From assembly GCA_017652545.1 (NCBI GenBank), contig JAGCAV010000004.1, positions 1 to 7,998 on the forward strand: a stretch of DNA of 7,998 nt. The letters run 5' to 3'. Within the stretch, counting starts at the first letter, position 1, and each line of letters begins with the position of its first letter. This document shows, piece after piece, positions 1-6,099 of the stretch. Under the pieces are notes generated by a model. That model made no database searches and had not been told where the DNA came from. It saw nothing but the letters and a program-made list of their open reading frames with translations. Both the position numbers and the translations under genes were made by a program. Origin of the DNA: Lachnospiraceae bacterium. Lineage in GTDB: Bacteria; Bacillota_A; Clostridia; Lachnospirales; Lachnospiraceae.

Positions 1-613
1 GCTTCATCGCCTCGTAATACTGTTTTTTATCCGGGTCATCCGTCTGCGCCTGCTTCAGCGAGATCTCCTGCTGAAGAGCGATACCGCCCCTGCGGATCAT
101 CGGGCGCACATCCGGGATCACATGTCCCGTCACCTGCTCGATGAAGAAGACAGCTTCCTTTGTGTACTTCTCTACCGGATCGTAGGCAGCCGTCAGGGCT
201 TTCGCGAAATCATTCTCCGAGAAATAGGCTTTTGCCCTCGCGATCCGCTCCGCGCTGATCTCGGATGTCGGTTCGATGTCACCAAACACAGCCACCGGAT
301 CACAGTAGCCGGCAAAGGAATCAACCGTAAAAGCCGGATTGATCAGTGCGTAGGAACGGGCAAACGCGTCATCCTGTGTTCCGGCAAGCAGATGATACGC
401 TCCGAGCGTCAGCGGGATACGCTTTGCCGTCTCAATCTGGGTCTTCGCGATCCGGATACAGTCCGGTTCGTCCTTGAACCTCTCGTCACACTCCATCGCG
501 ATCTCTCTTGCGAGAAACCAGCCCTCCAGATGATCACAGGCGCGCTCCTCGAAGAACCGGTCCTTCGCGAGCTGCGTGATCTCCTCCGGTGAATAAATCT
601 CCTGGATCCTCAT
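1..613 (-). CDS. Glycyl radical enzyme (pyruvate formate-lyase superfamily), N-terminal part, cut by window edge
   Basis: The frame is open for 204 codons from ATG at 613 to the left edge. Glycyl radical enzymes are usually about 780-850 residues, so roughly a quarter is visible. The start is secure: AGGAGG lies 8 bases upstream. Superfamily membership rests on the acidic/helical N-terminal layout and on the segment at about residues 150-204: KEAVFFIEQ, then GHVIPD (163-168), then a basic helix, then a D-P-x-x-x-x-Y-Y-E-A-M stretch. This matches the G-H-[TV]-[IV]-P-D-Y region of CutC/PflD-like enzymes. Residues 74-113 (HLLAGTQ, then INPAF, then GYCDPVAVFGD) do not match a subtype I know. The active-site cysteine and the C-terminal glycine-radical motif lie outside the window. 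The activase immediately upstream strongly supports the call. Known members do C-O, C-N, C-S or C-C cleavage in the cytoplasm of anaerobes; the substrate here is unknown. A non-functional relative cannot be excluded from the N-terminus alone. Confidence 0.82.
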   Translation of the reverse strand, partial: MRIQEIYSPEEITQLAKDRFFEERACDHLEGWFLAREIAMECDERFKDEPDCIRIAKTQIETAKRIPLTLGAYHLLAGTQDDAFARSYALINPAFTVDSFAGYCDPVAVFGDIEPTSEISAERIARAKAYFSENDFAKALTAAYDPVEKYTKEAVFFIEQVTGHVIPDVRPMIRRGGIALQQEISLKQAQTDDPDKKQYYEAMK

Positions 614-678
614 CTGTTTTTCCTCCTCAAAACCATGCAGGAAAACGTTTTTCCCAAGCTGCGCGGGTGCTTTATGTC
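614..678 (-). other. 65-base gap between activase and glycyl radical enzyme genes
   Basis: This is the longest gap in the window. Besides the ribosome binding site it holds a near-perfect A/T-rich inverted repeat at 640-654, of the form GGAAAA-CG-TTTTTCC. It has no loop, so it is a poor hairpin but could be a protein-binding site. It resembles a catabolite-response element only at the central CG and has several mismatches on either strand. No -10/-35 pair could be assigned with confidence and no terminator is visible. Confidence 0.35.
622..627 (-). promoter_or_regulatory. Ribosome binding site of the glycyl radical enzyme gene
   Basis: The minus strand reads GAGGAGG with AGGAGG at 627-622 and eight bases (AAAAACAG) before ATG at 613. 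It fixes the start of the truncated gene, and its quality suggests high translation, as expected for an abundant catabolic enzyme. Confidence 0.85.
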
Positions 679-1602
679 TTACGTCCTCACAACCTGTATT
701 CCGGCATTTCCAAGCTGTTCCTCCAGAAATGCTCTCTGCTGCGGCAGTATCCTTCCGCCCTTCATCCGGTAAGCCATGCCGCACTGCGCCCATTTTCCCT
801 TTCCGAACTCGTGATAGGTCAGGACTTCCACACGGACATTGGCCCGGCGCTCTCCTCCGGCATGCGGCGCCAGAAAAGCGGCGATCGCTTCCGCTTCCTC
901 TTTGCTGTCGTTGAACCCGGGCATCAGCGGAATGCGGATCAGCACATCCGGATGTTCCCTGGTCACTGCCCGGAGCGTATCGATGGTCTGCTCATTGCCG
1001 ATGCCAAGCCAGGCCTCATGCTTCCGGCTGTCAACATGTTTCAGGTCCATGATCCACTCATCCACCAGCCCGAACAGCTCCCGTGACCTTACATGAGATC
1101 CGTTTGTCTCCACACAGCGGTGAATGCCGGCATTCCCGAGTCCTTCCAGAAATTCCCTGACAGCCTCAAACCGGAGCGACATCTCCCCGCCGGTCAGCGT
1201 CACGCCGCCGCCGTCAAAAAACATCGCCGTGCTTCGTACGCACTCCGTCAGCATATCCGCCACTTCCATCTCCACACAGGAAAGCCGGATCCCCTTCTGG
1301 CGCATCCCCCGGATGCACGGTTTTTCCCGGCAGTCCCGGCACAGGCGGCGGTCCAGGACCCATTTCCCGGGCGGGGACAGACCCTCTTCCTGACCGGTGT
1401 TCTCCTTCCGGACAGCCCCCATCGGGCAGCAGCTCTCATTCAGCCAGTCGGGATCTGTCATCAGCACCCCCTCCGGCGCCATCCCCTCCGGGTTGGCGCA
1501 CCAGGGACACTTCATGTTGCAGCCCTGCAGATGCCAGATCAGCCGGTTGCCTCTCCCGTCCTGGGAATAGTTGAATCCCTTCTGGAATACCTTCAGTTTC
1601 AT
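679..1602 (-). CDS. Glycyl-radical-enzyme activating protein (radical SAM)
   Basis: This enzyme abstracts hydrogen from the target glycine of a glycyl radical enzyme using S-adenosylmethionine and a [4Fe-4S] cluster. From ATG at 1602 it is 307 residues, normal for activases. The radical-SAM triad is C-x3-C-x2-C at residues 28, 32 and 35 (HLQGCNMKCPWC). The N-terminal VFQKGFNYSQDG and the GGGVTLTGGE motif (about 131-140, SAM-binding GGE) are typical of glycyl-radical activases. The insert between them carries extra cysteines at 58, 59, 88, 91, 96 and 109, fewer than the two full ferredoxin-type C-x2-C-x2-C-x3-C sets of many relatives. A GTG at 1614 would add four residues, but it leaves only 9 bases after the previous stop and has no ribosome site. 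ATG at 1602 has GGGGTG (1619-1614) 11 bases upstream and AGG (1609-1607) 4 bases upstream. It lies directly before the glycyl radical enzyme gene, its likely partner. Confidence 0.92.
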   Translation of the reverse strand: MKLKVFQKGFNYSQDGRGNRLIWHLQGCNMKCPWCANPEGMAPEGVLMTDPDWLNESCCPMGAVRKENTGQEEGLSPPGKWVLDRRLCRDCREKPCIRGMRQKGIRLSCVEMEVADMLTECVRSTAMFFDGGGVTLTGGEMSLRFEAVREFLEGLGNAGIHRCVETNGSHVRSRELFGLVDEWIMDLKHVDSRKHEAWLGIGNEQTIDTLRAVTREHPDVLIRIPLMPGFNDSKEEAEAIAAFLAPHAGGERRANVRVEVLTYHEFGKGKWAQCGMAYRMKGGRILPQQRAFLEEQLGNAGIQVVRT

Positions 1603-1623
1603 CTTACCTGTCACACCCCAAAA

Positions 1624-2652
1624 TCATGAAACGTCCCAGCCGGTCAGATCGATCTCACCGTCCATATCCCACAGGTTCTCCCAGCCTTTCGCGCCGGGCC
1701 ACAGGAAATTCTGGGCCTTGATGATCCGCCTGCCGGTATCACAGCGTGTGAGGCATTCAAATTCTTCATCCGTCAGCGGTTCCCCGGTCACGCAGCGCAG
1801 ATTCGCCGTGTATTCCTGTTCGTATATGGAGAACGGTATGGGCATATGGCCCCGCCGTACAGCCCATTTGATGCAGATCAGTGCCGGGTGGACTCCATGT
1901 TCTTTTGCGATCCGGACCACTTCGGGAATCTCCATGACGGAAACATCCTCCGGCAGTTTGTCCCGGGCCGGCCTTGTCGGCGACCCAAGCGGGCAGAACC
2001 CGATGAGGAGTATCCCCTGTCCGGCGCAGTAATCGAACAGGTCCGGCTGCTGGAAACCGGGATGCAGCTCCACTTCATTGAATTCCGGCCTGATCCGGCA
2101 GCGGGAAAGCAATGCATCAAGCTTCGGCTGCGTCATGTTGGAAACGCCGATATGGCGAACCAGCCCCAGATCCACCAGCCTCTCCATCTGCGCCCAGGTT
2201 TCCATGAATTCATCGATCAGGAACGGTCTGGAATCCGGATTCCTGTAGTCACGGGCGCATCCGGGCGGATGATAATTCGGGAACGGCCAGTGGACCATGT
2301 AGCCGTCCAGGTAATCCAGCCGAAGATCCTTCAGCGTTCTGGCCAGCGCGATCAGCACGTCGCCGCGTCCGTGCATGTCATTCCAGACCTTGGAGCTGAC
2401 AAAGAGTTCGTCTCTGCCGATCCCGCCCTCAGCCATCGCCTCCTGCAGGGCTCTGCCGATCTGTGCCTCATTCTGGTACGCGGCAGCGCAGTCAAAAAAA
2501 CGGTATCCGGCAAGCGCGGCCCCTTTAACGGCGGCTGCCACTTCTTCAGGCGTAAACCGGTCGTTTCCGAATGTCCCCATGCCCACAACAGGGACTTTTT
2601 CCCCGCTGCAGAGGGTGAAGGTCGGCACTGTTTTCGGATCTGTATGGTTCAT
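1624..2652 (-). CDS. Aldo/keto reductase
   Basis: This is a cytosolic NAD(P)H-dependent oxidoreductase interconverting carbonyls and alcohols. From ATG at 2652 it is 342 residues, slightly longer than the usual 280-330 because of a C-terminal extension. The catalytic tetrad is complete: Asp54 and Tyr59 (FFDCAAAYQNE), Lys88 (VSSKVW) and His121 (YMVHWPF). GVSNM follows at about 169-173. The 2'-phosphate-binding motif, normally I-P-K-S-x4-R-x2-E-N, reads IPFSIYEQEYTANL here, so the Lys and Arg that favour NADPH are absent. NADH preference is inferred. An upstream in-frame ATG at 2658 is only two bases from the GAGGAG ribosome site, whereas the ATG at 2652 sits eight bases from it, so 2652 is preferred. 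It lies between the alcohol dehydrogenase and activase genes. A role in reducing or oxidising a sugar-derived carbonyl fits, but the substrate is unknown. Confidence 0.93.
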   Translation of the reverse strand: MNHTDPKTVPTFTLCSGEKVPVVGMGTFGNDRFTPEEVAAAVKGAALAGYRFFDCAAAYQNEAQIGRALQEAMAEGGIGRDELFVSSKVWNDMHGRGDVLIALARTLKDLRLDYLDGYMVHWPFPNYHPPGCARDYRNPDSRPFLIDEFMETWAQMERLVDLGLVRHIGVSNMTQPKLDALLSRCRIRPEFNEVELHPGFQQPDLFDYCAGQGILLIGFCPLGSPTRPARDKLPEDVSVMEIPEVVRIAKEHGVHPALICIKWAVRRGHMPIPFSIYEQEYTANLRCVTGEPLTDEEFECLTRCDTGRRIIKAQNFLWPGAKGWENLWDMDGEIDLTGWDVS

Positions 2653-2660
2653 AAACATCT

Positions 2661-2666
2661 CTCCTC
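2661..2666 (-). promoter_or_regulatory. Ribosome binding site deciding the aldo/keto reductase start
   Basis: GAGGAG on the minus strand is two bases from ATG 2658 and eight bases from ATG 2652. The latter is normal spacing, so translation most likely begins M-N-H-T rather than M-F-M-N-H-T. Confidence 0.7.
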
Positions 2667-2675
2667 GATCAAACA

Positions 2676-2693
2676 GTCCTGCCGGGACAGGAC
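2676..2693. repeat. Small inverted repeat (hairpin) between alcohol dehydrogenase and aldo/keto reductase genes
   Basis: GTCCTG (2676-2681) and CAGGAC (2688-2693) are perfect complements around a 6-base loop. The element starts right after the dehydrogenase stop codon. In the transcribed direction it is followed by TGTTTGATC, not a real U-run, and the stem has only six pairs. A full terminator is therefore unlikely. It could stabilise or punctuate the message, or be chance. Confidence 0.4.
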
Positions 2694-2694
2694 A

Positions 2695-3720
2695 TCATCC
2701 CTGTCCGTTCGGGAAGATCATCATTTTTCCGTTTCTGCCCCGGATCTCATAGGCCTTGTTCATCTCATCCAGGGACAGCCGCTCCGAGATCAGTTCGGAC
2801 AGTTTCAGTTTCCCGGAGTTCACCAGGGCGGCGGCCCGTCCCTGTGTGTGGGGATTCACGAACGATGATGTGATCATGAGTTCCTTCTGGAATACCTCGT
2901 ACGGTTTTAAGGGGATCTCAGCGTCCGGCGGGGTCAGGCCGAAAAGCAGGACATGACCTCCGCGGCTCACGTACTTCAGGGCATCCTGCATGGTGTTTGT
3001 CCTGCCCACACACTCGATCGAGACATCGATCCCCCCGATTCCTTCCTGTTCGATCAGTTCAAAAGGCGTCGTCTTCAGGGGATTGATGCAGTAATCCGCT
3101 CCGACATGCCTGGCCAGTTCATGTTTGGCTTCCAGCGGCTCGGACAGGATGACCGTACCGGCTCCCGCCATCTTAGCCAGCTGTACCATCAGAAGGCCGA
3201 TCGTCCCGCCGCCGATCACCAGAACCGTATCTCCGGTCCTGATCTGTGCCTGGTCAATGCCGTGGATCGCGCAGGCCAGCGGTTCGGACATGGCCGCCTG
3301 CTCGAAGGGGATGTCCCTGTCGATCAGGTAGACCTGCTCCTCCCTTGCCTTTGCAAGCTCGGCAAAACCGCCGTCACCGCCCACACCCGTGGCAAACATA
3401 TCCGGACAGAAATGCGGCTTTCCGGCCTTGCAGGCAGGACACACGCCGCATCCCCGGTTGGGATCGACGGTCACATGGTCCCCGGTCCTGATATACTTTA
3501 CGTCCGGTCCGACCTTTTCCACCACCCCGGCAAATTCATGCCCGAGCACCACAGGCGGATAACACTCGGAAGCGCCTTTTGCGCCGTCAAAGATGTGCAG
3601 ATCCGTTCCGCAGACACCTGATGCCATGACCCGGATCAGCACCTCATCGCCTGTCACTTCCGGATCCGGCCACTCCTGCACCTTCACCACACCCGGCTCG
3701 TAAAATACTGCTGCTTTCAT
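2695..3720 (-). CDS. Zinc-dependent medium-chain alcohol (polyol) dehydrogenase
   Basis: This is a cytosolic NAD-dependent dehydrogenase of the MDR superfamily (sorbitol/threonine/alcohol dehydrogenase type), 341 residues, a normal full length. Catalytic zinc ligands are Cys37 (GVCGTD) and His61-Glu62 (GHE), with Glu146 in SEPLAC. The structural zinc site is intact: Cys91, 94, 97 and 105 in C-x2-C-x2-C-x7-C spacing. The Rossmann motif GGGTIG is at 170-175. Glu194 after the second strand (ILSEP) is an acidic residue of the kind that favours NAD over NADP. The start is set by AGGAGG five bases upstream, 13 bases after the kinase stop. With a sugar kinase upstream and an aldo/keto reductase downstream, it probably oxidises a polyol to a ketose or reduces an aldehyde formed by the glycyl radical enzyme. 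The exact substrate cannot be read from sequence. Confidence 0.94.
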   Translation of the reverse strand: MKAAVFYEPGVVKVQEWPDPEVTGDEVLIRVMASGVCGTDLHIFDGAKGASECYPPVVLGHEFAGVVEKVGPDVKYIRTGDHVTVDPNRGCGVCPACKAGKPHFCPDMFATGVGGDGGFAELAKAREEQVYLIDRDIPFEQAAMSEPLACAIHGIDQAQIRTGDTVLVIGGGTIGLLMVQLAKMAGAGTVILSEPLEAKHELARHVGADYCINPLKTTPFELIEQEGIGGIDVSIECVGRTNTMQDALKYVSRGGHVLLFGLTPPDAEIPLKPYEVFQKELMITSSFVNPHTQGRAAALVNSGKLKLSELISERLSLDEMNKAYEIRGRNGKMMIFPNGQG

Positions 3721-3725
3721 GCCTT

Positions 3726-3731
3726 CCTCCT
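3726..3731 (-). promoter_or_regulatory. Ribosome binding site of the alcohol dehydrogenase gene
   Basis: AGGAGG on the minus strand (3731-3726) has five bases (AAGGC) before ATG at 3720. It lies in the 13-base gap after the kinase stop codon TAA (3736-3734). Confidence 0.85.
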
Positions 3732-3733
3732 TT

Positions 3734-5311
3734 TTATACGATCGCCGCCGCGGCTTTCTGCGCCGCCAGCCCTTCCTTATACCGCTTCACATATGCTTCG
3801 AACCCGGCTTCCCCGGCCGGATCGGGATTCAGCGTGACGCTCTCTGCCTTTGAAAAGACTTTCTTCTCCAGATACGACTCCATGCTCTCGCCATCCTCTT
3901 TTCTGGCCATGTATGCGGCAAGGAGAGCCATGGCCCAGGGACCGCCCTCCCCGGCAGTGGACATGACCGAGATCGGGGTGTGAAGCGCGTCTGCCAGGAT
4001 CTGCTGCCCCGCGCCGGGCGTTTTGAAAAAGCCGCCCTGTGCCATCAGGGAATCCACTTCCACATGTTCCTTTTCATTCAGGAAATCCACACCTAACTTC
4101 ATGGTGGCAATGGCGCCGTACAGCTGCGCGCGCATGAAATTAGCCAGCGTCACCCTGCTCTCGGGCAGGCGCACGAACATCGGTCTTCCGATATCCGTCT
4201 CCGTCAGGGGCTCTCCGGCAAAATAATTGTAGGAAAGGCAGCCGTCACAGTCAGGATCTCCCTCCATCGCGACCCGGAAGAGCTTTGTGAACAGCTCGTT
4301 CATATCCGGTTCCATCCCCATCAGGCGCATGGACTGCGCCATCAGGTTCACCCACACATTGATTTCCGGCGTACAGGTATTGATGTGGGCAAAAGCGATC
4401 GTCTTTCCGGTGGGCGTCATCAGCACATCGATCTTCGGGTCATACCCCTTCAGCGGTTTCTCACACACGATCATGGCATAGCCCGAGGTCCCGGCGGACA
4501 CACAGCCGGTCCGGGGCACCACCGCGCCGGTCGCCACCATACCGGTAGCGCCGTCTCCCTCCGGGGGACAAAGCGGGATCCCGCTTTCGAGCATCCCGGT
4601 CTCGTCAAGCAGCGCTGCTCCTTCGGGTGTCAGTTCTCCTCCGCACTCGCCTGCCATCAGAATCTCCGGAAGCAGATCCCGGAGTTTCCACGGAAAATGG
4701 TATTTCTCCACCAGCCGGTCAAAAAGCCCCATTCTCTCCTGATCATAATCCCTGATCGAATCGTCATAGGGGAACATGCCTGAAGCCTCATCAATCCCGA
4801 CGACATTCCTGCCTGTCAGCAGATGATGGATATAGGCAGCCAGCGTGGAGAGATGAGCGATATCCTTCACATGGGTCTCGCCGTTCAGGATCGCCTGGTA
4901 CAGGTGGGCGACGCTCCATCGCTGGGGAATATTGAACCTGAACAGTTCCGTCAGTTCCTCACTGGCAGGCCCGGTTATGACATTGCGCCAGGAACGGTAC
5001 GGTGCCAGCTGATTCCAGTTCTCATCAAACACCAGGTATCCATGCATCATGGCGGAAATGCCGATGGCCTGGACCCTTGTCAGAGGCTGATGGAATTTTT
5101 CCTGCACATCCTGCCGCAGAGCGCTGAAGCAGGCGCGAAGACCGGCTCTGGCATCCTCCAGATGATAGACAAACACACCATCCTCGATCAGGTTTTCCCA
5201 GGAAAATCCGCCGGATGCCACCACATTGTGGTCTTCATCGATCAGCACACCCTTGATCCTGGTTGAGCCGAATTCAATACCCAATACACATTTTTCCAGT
5301 TTCAATGCCAT
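3734..5311 (-). CDS. FGGY-family carbohydrate kinase, D-xylulose-kinase-like
   Basis: It transfers phosphate from ATP to a sugar, probably a ketose. The length of 525 residues is typical of the family. Visible motifs in order: phosphate-1 loop GIEFGSTRIKG (11-21, Glu13 where many relatives have Asp); MHG (89-91), the substrate-contacting motif of xylulokinases; NIPQRWSVAHLYQ (127-139); catalytic Asp253 in PPEGDGATG; phosphate-2 loop SAGTSGY (272-278); adenosine-side GGFFKTPG-x4-ILAD (426-441); and GEGGPWAMALLA (454-465). The overall wording resembles the xylulokinase-like subgroup of FGGY proteins that often act on substrates other than xylulose, so no symbol is given. AGGAGG lies eight bases before ATG 5311, and the gene starts 17 bases after the ABC ATPase stop. 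That ties the kinase to the transporter in one unit. A Lys/Ala-rich tail (QKAAAAIV) ends the protein. Confidence 0.92.
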   Translation of the reverse strand: MALKLEKCVLGIEFGSTRIKGVLIDEDHNVVASGGFSWENLIEDGVFVYHLEDARAGLRACFSALRQDVQEKFHQPLTRVQAIGISAMMHGYLVFDENWNQLAPYRSWRNVITGPASEELTELFRFNIPQRWSVAHLYQAILNGETHVKDIAHLSTLAAYIHHLLTGRNVVGIDEASGMFPYDDSIRDYDQERMGLFDRLVEKYHFPWKLRDLLPEILMAGECGGELTPEGAALLDETGMLESGIPLCPPEGDGATGMVATGAVVPRTGCVSAGTSGYAMIVCEKPLKGYDPKIDVLMTPTGKTIAFAHINTCTPEINVWVNLMAQSMRLMGMEPDMNELFTKLFRVAMEGDPDCDGCLSYNYFAGEPLTETDIGRPMFVRLPESRVTLANFMRAQLYGAIATMKLGVDFLNEKEHVEVDSLMAQGGFFKTPGAGQQILADALHTPISVMSTAGEGGPWAMALLAAYMARKEDGESMESYLEKKVFSKAESVTLNPDPAGEAGFEAYVKRYKEGLAAQKAAAAIV

Positions 5312-5319
5312 CTTCCCTG

Positions 5320-5325
5320 CCTCCT
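5320..5325 (-). promoter_or_regulatory. Ribosome binding site of the FGGY kinase gene
   Basis: AGGAGG on the minus strand (5325-5320) has eight bases before ATG 5311. It lies almost directly after the ATPase stop TAG (5331-5329), leaving no space for a terminator or promoter between importer and kinase. Confidence 0.85.
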
Positions 5326-5328
5326 AGC

Positions 5329-6099
5329 CTAATGACAATTATCCCATTGACGCAGCATTTTTCTCATCCACTGACAGACATCAACCGAATACGCTTCTTT
5401 CAGATTATCTTCTGAGAACACCTCTTCAATCTCTCCGTAGGAAAGGCTCTTTCCGTCGGCAAGCAGGAGTGCACGGCTGCCGTAAGCCCTCGCCAGACTC
5501 AGGTCATGTACGACGGAAATGACTGCCCGCCCGGGCAGTGTGATCCATTCCCTGACCAGGTCGAACACCTGCTGCTGATAGACAATGTCCAGATGATTGG
5601 TCGGCTCATCGAGAACAAGCAGCCGTGGATCCTGGGCAAAAAGCTGTGCCAGGAACACCCGCTGGAGTTCCCCTCCGGACAACTCCAGTACGGAATGATC
5701 CGCCAGCTGCGTGAGGCCGGTCCGTTCCAGGGCCTGCTCGACCTTTCCCTCCTTGTCGGCGTCCTGTTTTCTGAACAGTCCGCCGCTGTAGGCGTATCTT
5801 CCAAGGTTAACGACCTCCCTGACCGAGAAAGCATAGCCGACATAGTGATTCTGTGCCAGCACACCGATATTCCGGGCAAGCTCCATCGCTGTATACTCAC
5901 GAATCGGCCGGTCCTGGTACCTGATCGACCCTGTATAGCCCACGCCCTGGGAGATCGCGCCCACGATGGTGGATTTCCCGGCACCGTTCGGTCCGATGAG
6001 CATCAGCCACTGTCCCTCTTCGAGGCTGAAGCTGATTCCCTTCAGCACTTCATAGTCACCATAGCTGACCCTCAGGTTTTCAACTTCCAGCAGACTCAT
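5329..6099 (-). CDS. ABC transporter ATP-binding protein, FecE/BtuD/FhuC type
   Basis: This cytoplasmic ATPase powers uptake through the adjacent FecCD permease. It is 256 residues, the usual size. Motifs: Walker A GPNGAGKST (36-44), Q-loop Gln83, signature LSGGELQR (140-147), Walker B LLVLDEP (160-166), D-loop NHLD (168-171) and switch His198 (VVHD). All catalytic residues are present. The segment VGYAFSVREVVNLGRYAY is typical of iron-siderophore/cobalamin ATPases. The frame stays open upstream to 6528, but that part overlaps the permease and has no ABC character. ATG 6099 begins MSLLEVENL, overlaps the permease stop as ATGA, and has AAGGA ten bases upstream. The C-terminus (about 235-256, EAYSVDVCQWMRKMLRQW) is short, without an added regulatory domain. 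Confidence 0.95.
   Translation of the reverse strand: MSLLEVENLRVSYGDYEVLKGISFSLEEGQWLMLIGPNGAGKSTIVGAISQGVGYTGSIRYQDRPIREYTAMELARNIGVLAQNHYVGYAFSVREVVNLGRYAYSGGLFRKQDADKEGKVEQALERTGLTQLADHSVLELSGGELQRVFLAQLFAQDPRLLVLDEPTNHLDIVYQQQVFDLVREWITLPGRAVISVVHDLSLARAYGSRALLLADGKSLSYGEIEEVFSEDNLKEAYSVDVCQWMRKMLRQWDNCH
6096..6099 (-). other. ATGA start/stop overlap, permease and ATPase genes
   Basis: The minus strand reads ATGA at 6099-6096, so the ATPase start codon shares two bases with the permease stop TGA. This arrangement usually couples translation and keeps the two importer subunits in balance. Confidence 0.9.

Noticed and set aside
640..654. Catabolite-response element (CcpA cre) before the glycyl radical enzyme
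   Set aside because: The central CG and some flanking A/T agree, but the conserved outer T-G and C-A positions mismatch on both strands, so I do not call it a cre site.
122..1086. Plus-strand open frames of 156 and 165 codons (122-592 and 589-1086)
   Set aside because: They are opposite the glycyl radical enzyme and activase genes. The minus-strand frame from 613 to the edge has a strong ribosome site and family motifs, while these plus frames have neither.
1602..1614. GTG at 1614 as the activase start
   Set aside because: It would add only four residues and has no spaced ribosome site. The ATG at 1602 matches the usual M-K-x-x-V-F start of homologues better.
2676..2693. Rho-independent terminator after the alcohol dehydrogenase
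   Set aside because: The stem is only six pairs and no U-run follows in the transcribed direction. The next gene follows closely in the same orientation.
1846..2868. 340-codon open frame on the plus strand opposite the aldo/keto reductase and dehydrogenase genes
   Set aside because: It spans two well-supported genes and their gap on the other strand, has no recognisable domain or clear ribosome site, and its composition (rich in H, R, P, Q) is typical of an antisense shadow in a GC-rich gene.
1578..2897. 15-base identical string at 1578-1592 and 2883-2897
   Set aside because: Both copies encode V-F-Q-K within unrelated coding sequences (activase N-terminus and dehydrogenase). There is no extended similarity, so this is coincidence and not a repeat element.
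2953..3621. 222-codon plus-strand open frame opposite the alcohol dehydrogenase
   Set aside because: It lies entirely inside a complete zinc dehydrogenase gene with intact motifs and shows no family features.
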